22,500 nt of DNA from Chromera velia (lineage: Eukaryota > Sar > Chromeraceae), in the NCBI GenBank assembly GCA_018398765.1, contig JAHBMJ010001746.1, forward strand, positions 79,363-101,862. The letters run 5' to 3'. Positions within the stretch are counted from its first letter, which is position 1, and each line of letters begins with the position of its first letter. The position numbers and the translations under genes are program-made. Shown piece after piece: positions 1 to 10,369 of this stretch. The notes beneath the pieces are model-generated. The model saw only the letters and a list, made by a program, of their open reading frames with translations, did no database searches and was not told where the DNA came from.

Positions 1-525
1 CCCCCCCCGTCAATTGAACGACATCAGACCAGTTGATGGACTGCCAAGGAATAAAAGAAAGGAGGGAATCAGCAGGAGCGACTTGCGCTAAGTAGCCTTG
101 TTCAAAGGGACACAAACAGGCAGGAACGTCTTGTGCTTGTGCAGAAAGAAGAAAAGAAGAGGAGAAATGACACGTTTGAAAATTGAAATGTTCCTGAATG
201 TCTAATTGCTTTTGAGACGTGTACAGAGAGAGACCGGCCACAAACAGACAAGGCAATCATCTGGTCTACTCAAGAACAGAGAGGGAGATCAATGCATGCA
301 CGGATCTAAATCATAAATGCCTACAGAGAGAGAGAATTAAATTAGAGAAGAAAGAGAGATGCCATTGATGAAGTGAGGGAAGCAAGGAGAGAAGAAAGAA
401 GCCAGAGAGAGGGGTGGAGAGAAAGCGAGTCCGTGGGGGGAAGGGACAAGGAGGGAAAGAGAAGGAAGAAGAGGGACAGTCAGTTACGAGTTTCTTTACA
501 AGGGACTACCAGACTGTGGAGGTCG

Positions 526-545
526 GGCAGGCAGGCAGGCAGGCA
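526..545. repeat. (GGCA)5 microsatellite
   Basis: Five perfect GGCA units, directly followed by more purine-rich sequence. No coding context. Confidence 0.9.
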
Positions 546-580
546 GGGAGAAAGGGGTCTGAATGCCCGGACAGGCAGTA

Positions 581-623
581 TTTCTTTCTTTCTTTTTTTC
601 TTTCTTCCTTCCTTCCTTCCTTC
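581..623. repeat. TTTC/TTCC microsatellite
   Basis: A pyrimidine-only run of TTTC units passing into TTCC units. It is a strand-asymmetric tract. Confidence 0.9.
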
Positions 624-1599
624 TGTCTTCCTTTCTGTAATTCTGCGGGAAGAGAGAGACCACGTAGACAGACAGGGAAGGAACAATTAAGTGGACTGGA
701 AAAGAGATGAGGCGGCCGTTGTGCTTCTGCTCTACTTTGTGTGCATGCCCGAAAGGATAACGCCCCCCGGCCCCCGTTTGTCTGTCGAGGTCTGTGTGTG
801 TCCCTCTGTCTGTCTGACGCCTTCCTTGGCGATGGTCACAGGATAGAAGAGATAACGTTGGAGTGCGAACGCCAGAGAGGCGCCTCCGTATACAAGGCGC
901 CCAACCAGCGGATGGATGTAGAACCTTCTTCTTCTTCTTCTCATTTTCTCTTTCTCCTCATGAAATGTTTTCTTTGTTCTGTTCATTTTTTCTTGTTCGG
1001 TTTTTCGTTCTCTATTTGTGATCTCGACCTTGGGTTTGTCTAAACTTTGGTCTTTGCTTGCTGCTTCTCAGTTTGTTTTGATCACATACAGAAAGAGCGC
1101 ACGCACACATGCACCTGCATGCACACGAACAACCCGCCCCTACCCTTTCCCCTCCCTTTCGGTGTTCGTTTTCGTTTTCATGCGTGCCAGACCCTCAAAC
1201 GATCGATTCACTTTTGGGGGGTCTCCCTTGGCAACCCGTCCCCTTTCCCTCCCCTCTCTCCGTCACTGTGCCTGGAAAGAAACTCTTTTCCGTGGTGCGA
1301 ATTTTTTCGGGCCATCTCCCCCCAACATACTGTCCACACATTCATATGCACATTGACAGACAATCACAGTCACACTGACGCACAATGGACATCTAATTGA
1401 ATTAATTATTTGTTTTTTTCTTCTTTTCACTCTTGCCTTACCAAACCTCTGTTTGTTCCTTCCTCGCCTTTCCACTTAATTGCCTGCTCTCCTTTCAAGC
1501 ACCCCCCTCTCTGCCTTCGCCCCTCTCCGACTGCATCCCTACACCTCCCCTCCGTCCCTCCCCGCGACGGATGGGTCGATCGATCGATCAATCTAAATT

Positions 1600-1814
1600 C
1601 TAATGGCAAGTCCCTCTTGACCTCGGAGAAAGCAGCTGCCCCTTGCAGTCCACATCTGCGTCCACTAGACGCAAACGTCCGCACCCGTCCAACACGGGCA
1701 CGCTCACACGGGTGCATGCTGTGGGCGCAGGGAAATGGCAGCTCTGCTTATAGACTCTCCGCATTGGCCTGATCTGCTCACGAGGGGCGCACCCGCATCC
1801 GAGAGCAGCAGGAC
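1600..1814 (-). CDS. tentative last exon of the glutaredoxin-like gene
   Basis: An ATGCAG acceptor (1820-1815) opens a stop-free frame of 70 codons ending in TAG at 1602-1600. It enters at phase 1, matching two donors at the end of exon 3: GTCAGT after 2192 or GTCGGT after 2204. The translation is Cys-rich and of mixed composition, unlike the biased frames around it. No domain is recognised. Alternatively, exon 3 reads on without splicing and stops at 2123-2121, giving a tail made of GTC-repeat codons. A phase-0 reading of this same exon stops after about 36 codons. Confidence 0.45.
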
Positions 1815-3824
1815 CTGCATGAATGATCGATCAAGTAAGTGAGAAAGAATGCAACCAACAGATACACAGCCAAATTATGCATGTAAAGATAGATGAATCC
1901 TCTCTCTACTTCGGACTGGGACACTGATGCAGGGCATGCACAAGCACGCGCATGCAGTCAGACATGCACAGATACACCCACCCGCAAGGACAACGAGGGG
2001 AAGACAAAACAAAAAAGAGCAGGGGAAAGGAAAGAACCGAGGGTTGCCGACTGAAACTCTTTCTGGAGAGTTGTAACGAGCGCAGACAGACAAAGACTCG
2101 AGTAACTTCTTTCAGTTTTTTCATTTGCTTGCCAACTCTTTGTACCCCTCCCTACTAAAGCACCCATGCACCCATGCACCGACTGACTGACCGACCGACC
2201 GACCCTGCCTGTACAGGACCTGGTCACACGGAGGTTTCCGTCGAGCGATGGGCAAGAGGATGTCGTGAATGAAGTTGTCCATCGACTCAAAATTTGCGTA
2301 CAGAAGATTGTTGATCACCACCACCGGTAGGTTGACCTGTTTACACCAGACAGGAGGAACACAAGCAAAAAAGCCCCAACAGTCTTTTCACACTTCGAAT
2401 GCTTTGCCCAATGCAGCTTTTATTGAGGAGCAAATCTACCGTCTTCTGTCAACATTGAAAGGATCGAAGAGAGGTTTCCACCCAAGATCTGCTTAGCTTG
2501 GGTGGGTGGGGGGACTAGGGCTCCCAACGGCAACAAACAAAAGAACAAAATAAGTAGTTTCTCAACCCCCTGCTGTCTGACGACGTTGGACAAAGAAATC
2601 TCACGTCGGCACGCAAGGAGAACGGCTTGCAAGCCAGGACGCACACCGAAAGAGAAAAAAAAACCAAAACGTGCCCCCGAACCCCATTGACTAGCTGGCT
2701 ACCTTTTCCATTCCTGGGTCGTAGTAGTTCAACAGATCCCACATCGCCTCCGTGTTGCCCTCGTACACAAGATCGAAAAGCTCATAACCCAGTCCGAGGT
2801 GGGCAAGAGCATCCTGGAGGTGCACGCATCTGCATTGACGGACGCATACACGCATACATAAAGACATACACAAACGCACACTTACACATACACGCGCGCA
2901 CACCTTCCGTGAGTGACGCAAGAAGTCGACAGGTAAATACAGGAAGCTCTGGGCGCGGAAGCAATGCACACAGGCAGGTCGGCACTGGCGGGAAGGGGTG
3001 AAGATGCAACGAAGAGAGTTTTGGGAGATTTGCCGGTTGAGAGAGAATGAAGGCAAGAGAATGCGGGAGAGGCACGAGTAGCCAAAGCGTTTTTGAACGA
3101 ACGAACGAAAACGGAGGAGGGAGGGTGGTCCACAGACGCCCCATGCAGGCCGAGGAGTGTGTGTCCCCGAAACACGCAGAAAAGAGAGAAGCCGATGACA
3201 GAAGAGAAGGGTGTGCCGTGAAGAGGAAAAGAAAAGCGGGGGATGGATTATCAGTGCGGTGAGGAAAGAGCATAAAACGTTGGAGGGGTGAAAAAGGGTC
3301 ATGCAGAGGATTGAATAAAGAATGAATGAATGAATGAAGGAAGGAAGGAAGGAAGGAAGGAAGGAATGAAGGAAGGAAGGAAGGAAGGAAGGAAGGAAGG
3401 AAGGAAGGAAGGAATGAAGGAAGGAAGGAATTAATGAATGAATGAAGGAATTAATGAATGAATGAAGGAATGAATGAATGAATAGAACAAAGAATGAATG
3501 AATGAATCGGTGGGGTTGTGTTGGGGGCTGTGTCTGATTTGGGGTATGTGGCGATCATGTGAACTGAGATACAGCCGTCGTGTCTCACAAATGAGCAGCG
3601 AGAGAGAGACTTTCAGCTGGCACGGCACAGAATCGGGATTCGCCCAAACAAATGACAGACAGAACTAGGAACAAAAATTGGGGTGCAAAAAGGAGCGAGC
3701 CTCCACTGGGCTCTTCTCTTTTTGCGAGCAACCATTCTCCGTATGACTTTCCATCATCGCACTTTTCCTCCCTCTAGACGTTATGCGTTTGAAATTGTTC
3801 TGCTGTCCACACAATCAATCAGTG

Positions 3825-3863
<39 letters not shown>

Positions 3864-3897
3864 GCGTGTGCGTGTGCGTGTGCGTGTGCGTGTGCGT

Positions 3898-3949
<52 letters not shown>

Positions 3950-4725
3950 TCTTGCTGTGTCCATGCACGCAGGTAGCTGACTGACCTGTTGCACCCCTGT
4001 TTGCTGAAAACTTTGATCGTGGGGGGACAAGGGCTGCAGGGGTCGTCGCAGGGTCCGCAAGCGTCTGTGGGGGCGCGAGCTGTGATTGCCCGCACGGGGC
4101 GCCTGACTGACGCACCACTGACGTGTGTGACATTCGGAACTCTGTATCCCAAAGTGGCAATGTCACAGTAGAGGTACACCTTGCCCTCCACGACTATGAC
4201 TGGGAGGTCTACAGACTCCAGTGTCGGGTCGTGTTCGTCCAGGAGCTGCCAGAGGGCTTCGCGGTTCCCCTCATAGTCCGTCAGGTACACGTGAGGTTGC
4301 CGGCCTGACTCGGCGAGAGCCTTGATCAGGTCGCTGCACCGTCTGCACCCTTTCTTTGCAAAGACCTCAATGGGGGGGAGTCGGGAAGGCGCACAGGTCA
4401 GACGCCCCGCACGACAAGGGTTGCACGGTTTGCAGACCATTGAGAAATTGGTTCTGAATCGATTGTTGAGGGGTGTCCAGACCTCACTCATGAATTCATC
4501 GATATCGAAGTCCATGTAGATCTCGTCGTCTACCACGATCACCGGCATACGAACGCTGGAGGCGACTGGGTTCACCTGCCGCACCAACGCGTAGACCGCA
4601 TTCTTTGTGACTTCATTGTCGACAACATAAACATTGAAGTCCAGCGCTCCATGCGCCATGGCCTTCCTGACTGCCACACTGCGTGAGCAGCCAGGCTTCA
4701 CGTACACGTCGACCCTGGGAAGCAT
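1600..4725 (-). CDS. triple glutaredoxin/thioredoxin-fold domain protein (4-exon model)
   Basis: Exons on the minus strand: 4725-3986, 2829-2703, 2336-2192 and tentatively 1814-1600; about 408 residues in all. ATG at 4725 is chosen because the frame is closed by a TGA just upstream and it leads straight into the first strand of domain 1. Three thioredoxin-fold repeats are visible. Domain 1 (about 3-85) has C13-S-R-S16 and Met-Pro61. Domain 2 (about 117-200) has C127-R-R-C130 and Leu-Pro175. Domain 3 (about 236-325) has C245-N-R-C248 and Leu-Pro293. The X-Pro pairs stand where the family has its cis-proline. Linkers carry Cys-Pro clusters: C98-x-P-C101-x-P-C104 and C223-x-P-C226 with C230-x-P-C233. 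Introns 1 and 2 are fixed by phase and by alignment of domain 3 to domain 2. There is no signal peptide. The Gly-Gly glutathione motif of classical glutaredoxins is not evident, so substrate and partner are unknown. The gene is divergent from the dynein light chain gene. Confidence 0.82.
3320..3507. repeat. GAAT/GGAA tetranucleotide array
   Basis: About 190 bp of GAAT and GGAA units with a few ATTA interruptions, entirely within intron 1 of the minus-strand gene. All purine-rich on the plus strand. Confidence 0.93.
3828..3949. repeat. GT/GTGTGC array joined to (GA)n
   Basis: A GT run with a block of GTGTGC hexamers in its middle (about 3857-3898), then a GA run from 3929 to 3949. It lies only about 36 bp from the donor at 3985. 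The alternating purine-pyrimidine part can in principle form Z-DNA and the GA part a triplex. The His-Thr and Val-Cys frames translated across it are artefacts. Confidence 0.93.
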
Positions 4726-5418
4726 TTGTAGAGGACTCGGTCGTTTTGCTGTCCTGGAACGATGGATTGTTTGGTCAATCAATCAATGAGCGATCAGTCT
4801 GAAAGAACAACAAAGCTGATGAAACGATTGAGTCAAGGAGTCTCAGACCGGCGACAAACTTCTCTTGTCCTTACTCAATTGGATGCTCAGTGCATATATA
4901 TGTATGTCAGTCGCGACCGCGGTACGAATTTGGGGCAGTCGACCACAGAATGCTCTGCAAAGGAGGGCCGCAGAGATCTTCAAAGGGCTTCAAAGTGTCT
5001 GACCGTCATTTTGACGCATGCGCATGCACCAGCTGCCATGCAGGTGGAGAATAGGCGGAGATTTTTTTTCAGTTTGGCACCGCCATTCGACGAGGTCCCG
5101 GACGTCAAGTGTGCGCGCGCAAAAAAAAAAACTGTATTGATCTTGCAATACAGCAAGAAAAACATTAGCGAACCCAAAAATTGATTTTGGTACGACATAT
5201 GCAAATCCTGTTGTTCGCGATCATGCAAGATTCAGTCTGGACACATCATGACACATCCCACCTGAGCACACAGAACGATCGGCTGTGACACCACACACTC
5301 ACTAGAACTGAAGCGGAGGATCATTCTTCTCCTTTTGATTCATTCCCGCAATCATCGAGTTACCGAAGCACATCGACCACCCGCAATCCAGGCGTGACTC
5401 TCACTTTCGTTTGCAGGC
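4726..5418. promoter_or_regulatory. shared upstream region between divergent genes
   Basis: The two start codons (4725 minus, 5419 plus) face away from each other across about 690 bp. The region holds a GCATGCGCATGCACC cluster near 5018-5032, a short TA-alternating stretch near 4893, and an A-run near 5120-5132. Just before the plus-strand ATG there is a TTTGCAG at 5410-5416, which looks like a splice acceptor, so the light chain gene may have a non-coding first exon here. No TATA box can be assigned. Confidence 0.5.
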
Positions 5419-6816
5419 ATGGAGGACGAAGTGGAGGTGAGTTGGCTGTTGCAGACAACTTGTTGCCCGATTGCAAGTATCATTCCCTCTGCATGAGCAG
5501 CCCCTCTCGAAACCAATTTTGCTGTGATTGTCTCTCTAATGCGTTGCAGAATGAGTTTGTCTCTGAGGAAGTTACAGACATCGCTACGAAGGTCGGTGCG
5601 ATGGTTGTGTTCGGCAGATACAAGTACAGTCGATACAACAGTTGATCGAGAGCAGCTTGTATCCCTGGCGTCTGTCCATTCGTCTGCTGACCATGGACCC
5701 CGCTGTCTCTCTACACTTTCTCGCCTTTGGTACCTGTATACGATCCTGCCTGAAGGCCTTTGCGTGTGATATTGTGACCAGGACCCTTGCGCATCCCGTT
5801 CCTCTGAGTCTGTATTCCGCATCGTTCTTGCCTGCCTGTCTGCCTGCCTGCCTGCTTCCCCTCTGCCCGACCATCCTGCTGCCCGGCCTGTCTGCTTGCC
5901 ACTGTTCCCGGCCTGCCTGCTCGTCCCTCTGTCCGGCTTGCCCTACCCGCCTGCCTACCCCCCCAATGTTCTTTGCTTACCTACCGACTTCCCGCCCATG
6001 GCAGACCTGTGCCCCCGTGGTGCTGTAGACAGTTGCTCCACGATTCCATTGGTGCGCTTTGACCGTCTGTCTCTCTTTGCCTCCTGTCGGGCTCAGATGT
6101 TGTCCTCTAGCTAATGCCACGCCTGCGTTTGCTTCCTTCAGTCTCTCTCCTGCCTGTTCGGCATTCCCCATCAAGTCTGGCTGCAATAACGAAAGCCTCT
6201 CTCTCTCTCTTGCCTGCCCAAGAAATGGACCTCAGTCTTACCTTGTCAGGAAAAATGACGCTATAGGGGCGGGAAAACGCTGCTATAGGGGCTTAGTATT
6301 TTTTTCTCCATGCATGTGTGTGCGGGGGTTGGGTGGGGGGGGGGGGAAAGAAAAGAGACTACGTCATTTTTCAATTTGCCCGCCTTTTCCCTCTTCGAGG
6401 CCCTTTCGCCTTCCCCTGTCTCTTCCATCTTTGGCCTTTCTCTCTTTCTTCGTTGCCTCTACTTTGCTTGGTACACTTACAGTGCGCAGGGGGTGGACTT
6501 TTGTTTCCGCGTGTGCACCGTTTATTTACCACATGTGTCACTGACTGTTGACTTGATTTACGATGGATGATGCAGGCCATCAATGTGACACTCGAGAAGG
6601 TGACGTATAACAAGGAGAAGGTCTCTGCGTGGTGTGCACAAATAGTGGACCAGTGCCTGAAGGATCTCTCGAAACTGGAGAAACCATTCAAGTACATCGG
6701 TGCGTCTGGGTTTTGTGCAGACAGAAAAATAAGTTGGAGCGGTCTCATCATCCACAGTTGTGGGCCCGTGAATGAATCTGTGGGGGTCGTTCGATAGAGA
6801 GGGAGGGAGGATGGGT

Positions 6817-6891
<75 letters not shown>

Positions 6892-7896
6892 TTTGCTGGA
6901 GAAAGAGAGCAGATATGCAGAATGTAAACTCTTTGTTCCATGGACGTGACAGCGATGTATCTGTTCGCTGATATGTGCAGTCCCTTGGAAGTAGCGTCAT
7001 GTCATTTGGACAGCATGCAATGAGCGTCACCTCTACATATCCTGTACGACTGCGTGCAAGTAATTTGCCTGTGCATTTTGTGCATGTGTGCAGTCACGTG
7101 CATCATCATGCAAAGAAATGGAGCACCACTCCATACGGCAGCAACGGCATATTGGGACACAAAAACGGATGGTGAGTCTGCGGGCTGGTTTACTTACTTG
7201 TTCGGTTCTGCCTGCTCCTTCAGTCAGTGCGTTCTTTGCTTGGCTGGCGCCCTCCCGTGCTTCCTCCTTTCAGTTAGTTTCCCTTTTCCTTCACCTCATC
7301 CGACCTTCTCGTCTGTCCATCCATCTTTCCATTTTCCGAATTTTCTTATCTTGCCTTCATGGTTGTTCGGCCCATCCCTTGGTGCTTCCTTCTACCGCAA
7401 AAGCTCCTTTCCTCTCCGTTATTTTGGGAAAGCGTTTATCTCTTTCTCGGTGGATGCATCCCTTGTGCAGCCCTTCCACCCACCTAGATGCGTCATCCAC
7501 TTTTGTCGGTGATGTTTCTGCTTTCCGGTCTGCTTGCCTTCCCTACCCGCGGCTTTTTGTGAGCTCCGGTTTGTGTACCTGATTTTCCTTTCCTTCTCAC
7601 ACTCCGACAAGGCACTTTGTTTGCATGGTTATTGCACGAGGCGCCCATCTGCTGCCGTGGTTCTTTTCCGGAGATACTCCTCCCTCTAGAGCTCCCTCTC
7701 CCCCCCCCCCGCCTGTCTGCCCATTCATTCGTTCGTTCATTCATTCATTCGTTCGTTCGTTCGTCTGTCCCCTCGGCGCTTTTTGTTCGCTCATCATTCC
7801 TCCCTGCGTCTCTCGCTGTCTGCAGGACTCTGCTCGATGCAAGTAGGATCGGACACGATGGACTGTATCGTGACGATCTACGCCGCTCAGATTTGA
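5419..7896 (+). CDS. DYNLT1: Tctex-type dynein light chain (DYNLT1-like), complete, 5 exons
   Basis: Exons: 5419-5436, 5550-5591, 6576-6699, 7094-7171 and 7826-7896, with TGA at 7894-7896. The total is 333 nt, giving 110 residues against about 113 for the animal protein. Every junction keeps phase (0, 0, 1, 1). The protein starts M-E-D like its homologues and has the acidic N-terminal helix. It also carries the family core F58-K-Y-I-V-T-C-I-I-M-Q68, the HTAxxxYWD strand (about 75-83), and a C-terminal strand D-C-I-V-T-I-Y ending in Ile110. Known role: Tctex light chains form homodimers that bind dynein intermediate chain and cargo in cytoplasmic dynein and in axonemal inner-arm and outer-arm dyneins. 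Donors are GTGAGT, GTCGGT, GTGCGT and GTGAGT; all four acceptors are TGCAG. A TTTGCAG two bases before the ATG suggests an upstream untranslated exon. Which dynein it serves cannot be told from sequence. Confidence 0.95.
5592..6575 (+). other. intron 2 of the dynein light chain gene
   Basis: A 984-bp phase-0 intron with donor GTCGGT and acceptor ATGCAG. It contains TGCC/CCTG-rich sequence (5829-5960), a G-run near 6332-6343 and pyrimidine-rich DNA near 6380-6460. Long frames on both strands here are composition artefacts. Confidence 0.85.
5829..5856. repeat. TGCC/TGTC tetranucleotide run
   Basis: About seven CCTG-type units with one TGTC variant, inside intron 2 of the light chain gene. Shorter TGCC runs continue to about 5960. 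Confidence 0.85.
6820..6888. repeat. (CT)n followed by (TG)n
   Basis: A perfect CT run to about 6851, then a perfect TG run to 6888, inside intron 3 (6700-7093) of the light chain gene. It is arranged like the GT/GA array in the neighbouring gene's intron. Confidence 0.95.
7722..7764. repeat. ATTC/GTTC tetranucleotide run
   Basis: Alternating ATTC and GTTC units downstream of a poly-C tract, in intron 4 of the light chain gene about 60 bp before the last exon. Confidence 0.88.
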
Positions 7897-8930
7897 CAGG
7901 CAGAGAGGGGGGGGAACAGACAGAGTTTCCTTCTAAAGGTTTGACTGGCAAGCCTGTGTAAGGGAAGGAAGGGGCCTATCTGGGATCCATGCACTCTCTC
8001 TGTCCCGGGACAGAAGGAATTAATTCATTCACTGGAGAGGCAGGTTGGAGAGATGGAAAGAAATGGTTGAAGAAAGAGAATGAAAAGGAGACAAACAGAA
8101 AGAACCTAATGATTTGAGGAGAAGAGATTAGTTGGGTGTGTGTCTGTGAATCATGAGGTGTCATACATGCCTGTGATGCGGCTTGAGAAAACAAAACTTT
8201 CTTTCATTCTTCCCCCCCTCCCTCCCTTCCTCCTTCCCTCTCTTTCTGCTTCCTCCGCCCGCCTTCCTTCCCGCCTTCCACTCTTTCGCGTACTCGGGCA
8301 ATGTTCGTGTGACTGTAGTCGGGCAGGCAGATCGGCAGCTGCGTGTGTAAGTAAATGGAGGGTTGACTGAGTGAGGATGGGGAGAGTGGAAGAGACAGAA
8401 TGAAAGGAGGTCTCTCGACTCTTCCCTCCGGACGTCAGAAGAATGGAATTCCTTTCCTGCCCATCTCAGACCAGAGGGAAAAGAAGGAAAAAAGGGAGGA
8501 AAAGGGACATCTGCCGTATGCCCAACTGACTGCCAGAACGGGTCGTTGTCTGTTCATTCCTTATCGCCAAGTCGGTATCTGTACGTTTCGTTGGGTTCGC
8601 TCACAGTGACGAGAGAAGGGAAATCTTCTGTTTTTTCTCTCTCTTGCTCTCTGCTGGTCAGTTAACCCAAGCTTCTATCTCCTCACCTTTGTTTCGTGCC
8701 ACTCGCGACCGCATTACTTTCCGTCGCCCTCTTCAGACAACACCAACCGTCCCTCTTCTTTGGTGCATGGACTGTTTTTCCTCATGGACTTCGGGCCTTG
8801 TTGCACATCAAATCCACCCACACCCACACTGTACGCTAGCTAGACTATACGTCCGTCAAGTAGTCTTCGGAAGAGATTGGGGAAGGATCGGGAAGGCGTA
8901 AGGGAAGAAATGAAATGAATGAAAGACGTT
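7897..8930. other. intergenic spacer downstream of the light chain gene
   Basis: Purine-rich then CT-rich DNA with no frame that looks protein-like and no paired splice sites that keep phase. It probably includes the 3' UTR of the light chain gene. I see no recognisable RNA gene or element. Confidence 0.6.
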
Positions 8931-9164
8931 TCAAAGCCACTCAAGTTTACGTGTCTCTTTGCACCCATTTGAATTCAAAAACAACTTGAACCGCATTGAC
9001 ACTGACATTCATAATTTCTGTATGCATGTACAAGATGATTCCATATGTTATTGGCACTAGCTATAGCACTTGCATGGCTTTGATGATGATAATGATGATG
9101 AAGTGACTTAACCCGCCAGCCATCGTGTCCCAATGACAAAAGGCACTCTGGGCATATATGCATT

Positions 9165-9203
9165 GCTAGCTCTATACTACTTTTAGTAGTAGTACTAGCT
9201 AGC
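9165..9203. repeat. imperfect hairpin in the AT-rich island
   Basis: Left arm 9165-9181 and right arm 9185-9203 pair with a few mismatches around a short T loop; both outer ends are GCTAGC. It may be a terminator-like or foldback structure, but function is unknown. Confidence 0.5.
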
Positions 9204-9580
9204 ACTGTATATCATTGTGATGATACATTAATAAATAATAATATTTATTCATAAATGAATGAATGACTAAGCCAGGTGGAACCGAGCTCCTGGCAGTCCA
9301 TGAGCATGCACACCTTGTCGAGATCCTAGCTCTATCAAAGAAGAGACAATAGGTTCAACGAAGACTGATTCACTGTGGGTGAATGATCAACTGCATTCAG
9401 AAAGAAGCTTAAATCTGAAAGGAGAAATTCAAAAGACAATGTGAGGCAGACAATATGACTGTACTTGCAGCGTAGCTAGGACCTGGTACACGAAAAAAGA
9501 AATACAAACGAGTTAGAATACTGTTAGAGTGAGACTGAAAACAACTAAAACAATCTAAAACACTGGTAGACAGCCTTGAG

Positions 9581-9687
9581 TCAGAACCATGTCACAAAGC
9601 TGGTGTCGAGTTCCTTTCCTTCTTTCTTGTGCCCCTTCTCCTCCAAAATTTGGAGCAGCGCAGCCCGTGCACGAACCGTTCGAGCTA
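9581..9687 (-). CDS. possible terminal exon of an unplaced small gene
   Basis: An ATGCAG acceptor ends at 9688 and opens a frame (entry phase 1) of 34 residues ending in TGA at 9583-9581. The translation has a helix-like Ala/Arg/Leu-rich part, then a Lys/Glu-rich part, ending in Thr-Trp-Phe. This is more protein-like than the surrounding DNA. No upstream exon is secure. A short ATG-containing frame follows a TGCAG on the minus strand near 11175-11095, with a phase-1 donor possible, and could be the 5' part. It is not recognised as any family. It sits at the left end of the duplicated block, so the locus may be misassembled. Confidence 0.3.
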
Positions 9688-10369
9688 CTGCATGAAAGGA
9701 AATCAATATCGACTTCCTACGACCGAAAAAGAGAACCGGACCCCTGCTGTGAAACTTATATATCATAATTAAATATATACTAGAATATATATCTAGAAAT
9801 ACATATAGTCTTTACTTAAAGTCCCACGGTATTATTTTAGCCACGATGTTACCGCTTTTTTTGTTGCTCACGGTATAATTGATGAAAGTGATTAACAACT
9901 ACTATGTGTAGTCACATTCAATAGTGTCACTATTAGTCTGTCCAAGAAGAGCACACTGTTGACTCCTCCGACAGATGAATATGCATGAGCCATAGCATGA
10001 ACCTCTAATCTACTCGAAGGTTGAACATCTTTGAATGTCTATACTGTCTGCTTCAAGGTTTTACCACGGTGGGTGGTAACTGAAATTGGTCTTTTAATGG
10101 TATACGTATCTGGCTAGGTATCTGGCTGCCCGTCGTCCCAGAATAGATGTTGAACACATAGCATTTATCCATGCATGCCTTTCCAGAAGTGTTTCAGGCA
10201 TGTTGAGAGATAAAACACAACTACCCAATGATGCAAGCGCTTAATTTGTGTCTTTGTTGTGTTTTACAACCATATATTGATTCCTATTACTGCTACCAGT
10301 TCTTTTGGAATGCTCCCAACAGCACGAAATACCGTCTTACCAATGTTACCATCTCTCTCATCCCCCCCC
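9685..10369. repeat. 685-bp exact duplication, copy 1
   Basis: The sequence recurs at 10371-11055 at a constant offset of 686 with no difference seen by eye along its length. It ends in eight C bases directly before the N at 10370. Confidence 0.93.

Larger units (their letters stand above)
1..1599. other. low-complexity flank, no gene supported
   Basis: This stretch is a mix of purine-rich and pyrimidine-rich simple sequence with poly-C at the very edge, a GGCA run, a TTTC/TTCC run and CT-rich tracts. Open frames of 70 to 120 codons occur on both strands, but their translations are biased to a few residues (Arg/Glu/Lys or Ser/Phe/Pro/Leu) and match mirror-image frames on the other strand, as expected from biased composition. 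It lies downstream of the minus-strand glutaredoxin-like gene and probably holds its 3' UTR and spacer. Confidence 0.6.
2830..3985 (-). other. intron 1 of the glutaredoxin-like gene, splitting a CxxC motif
   Basis: The donor is AG|GTCAGT at 3985 and the acceptor ATGCAG ends at 2830. The intron is in phase 2, inside the Arg codon of the C-N-R-C motif of domain 3. If exon 1 were read through, the motif would be C-N-R-S followed by low-complexity frame. The intron holds GAAT/GGAA, GT and GA arrays. Confidence 0.85.

Noticed and set aside
373-1772. Long frames on both strands in the first 1.8 kb
   Set aside because: Composition-driven: Arg/Glu/Lys or Ser/Phe/Pro runs with mirror frames on the other strand, and no phase-consistent splice pairs except the one exon at 1814-1600.
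2691-3302. A 203-codon minus-strand frame around exon 2 of the glutaredoxin-like gene
   Set aside because: Only 2829-2703 is protein-like and phase-matched; the rest is intron.
3320-3507. CRISPR-like array
   Set aside because: Tetranucleotide units without spacers in a eukaryotic intron; simple microsatellite.
3781-3985. His-Thr-rich C-terminal extension of the glutaredoxin-like exon 1
   Set aside because: It is translation of the GA/GT microsatellite past the GTCAGT donor; splicing instead restores the domain 3 motif.
5310-5330. Resemblance to the 3' end of small-subunit rRNA (GGATCATT)
   Set aside because: Only eight bases match and no rRNA sequence precedes it.
6371-7030. 219-codon minus-strand frame in the light chain gene
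   Set aside because: It runs across a CT/TG microsatellite and antisense to confirmed exon 3; typical shadow frame.
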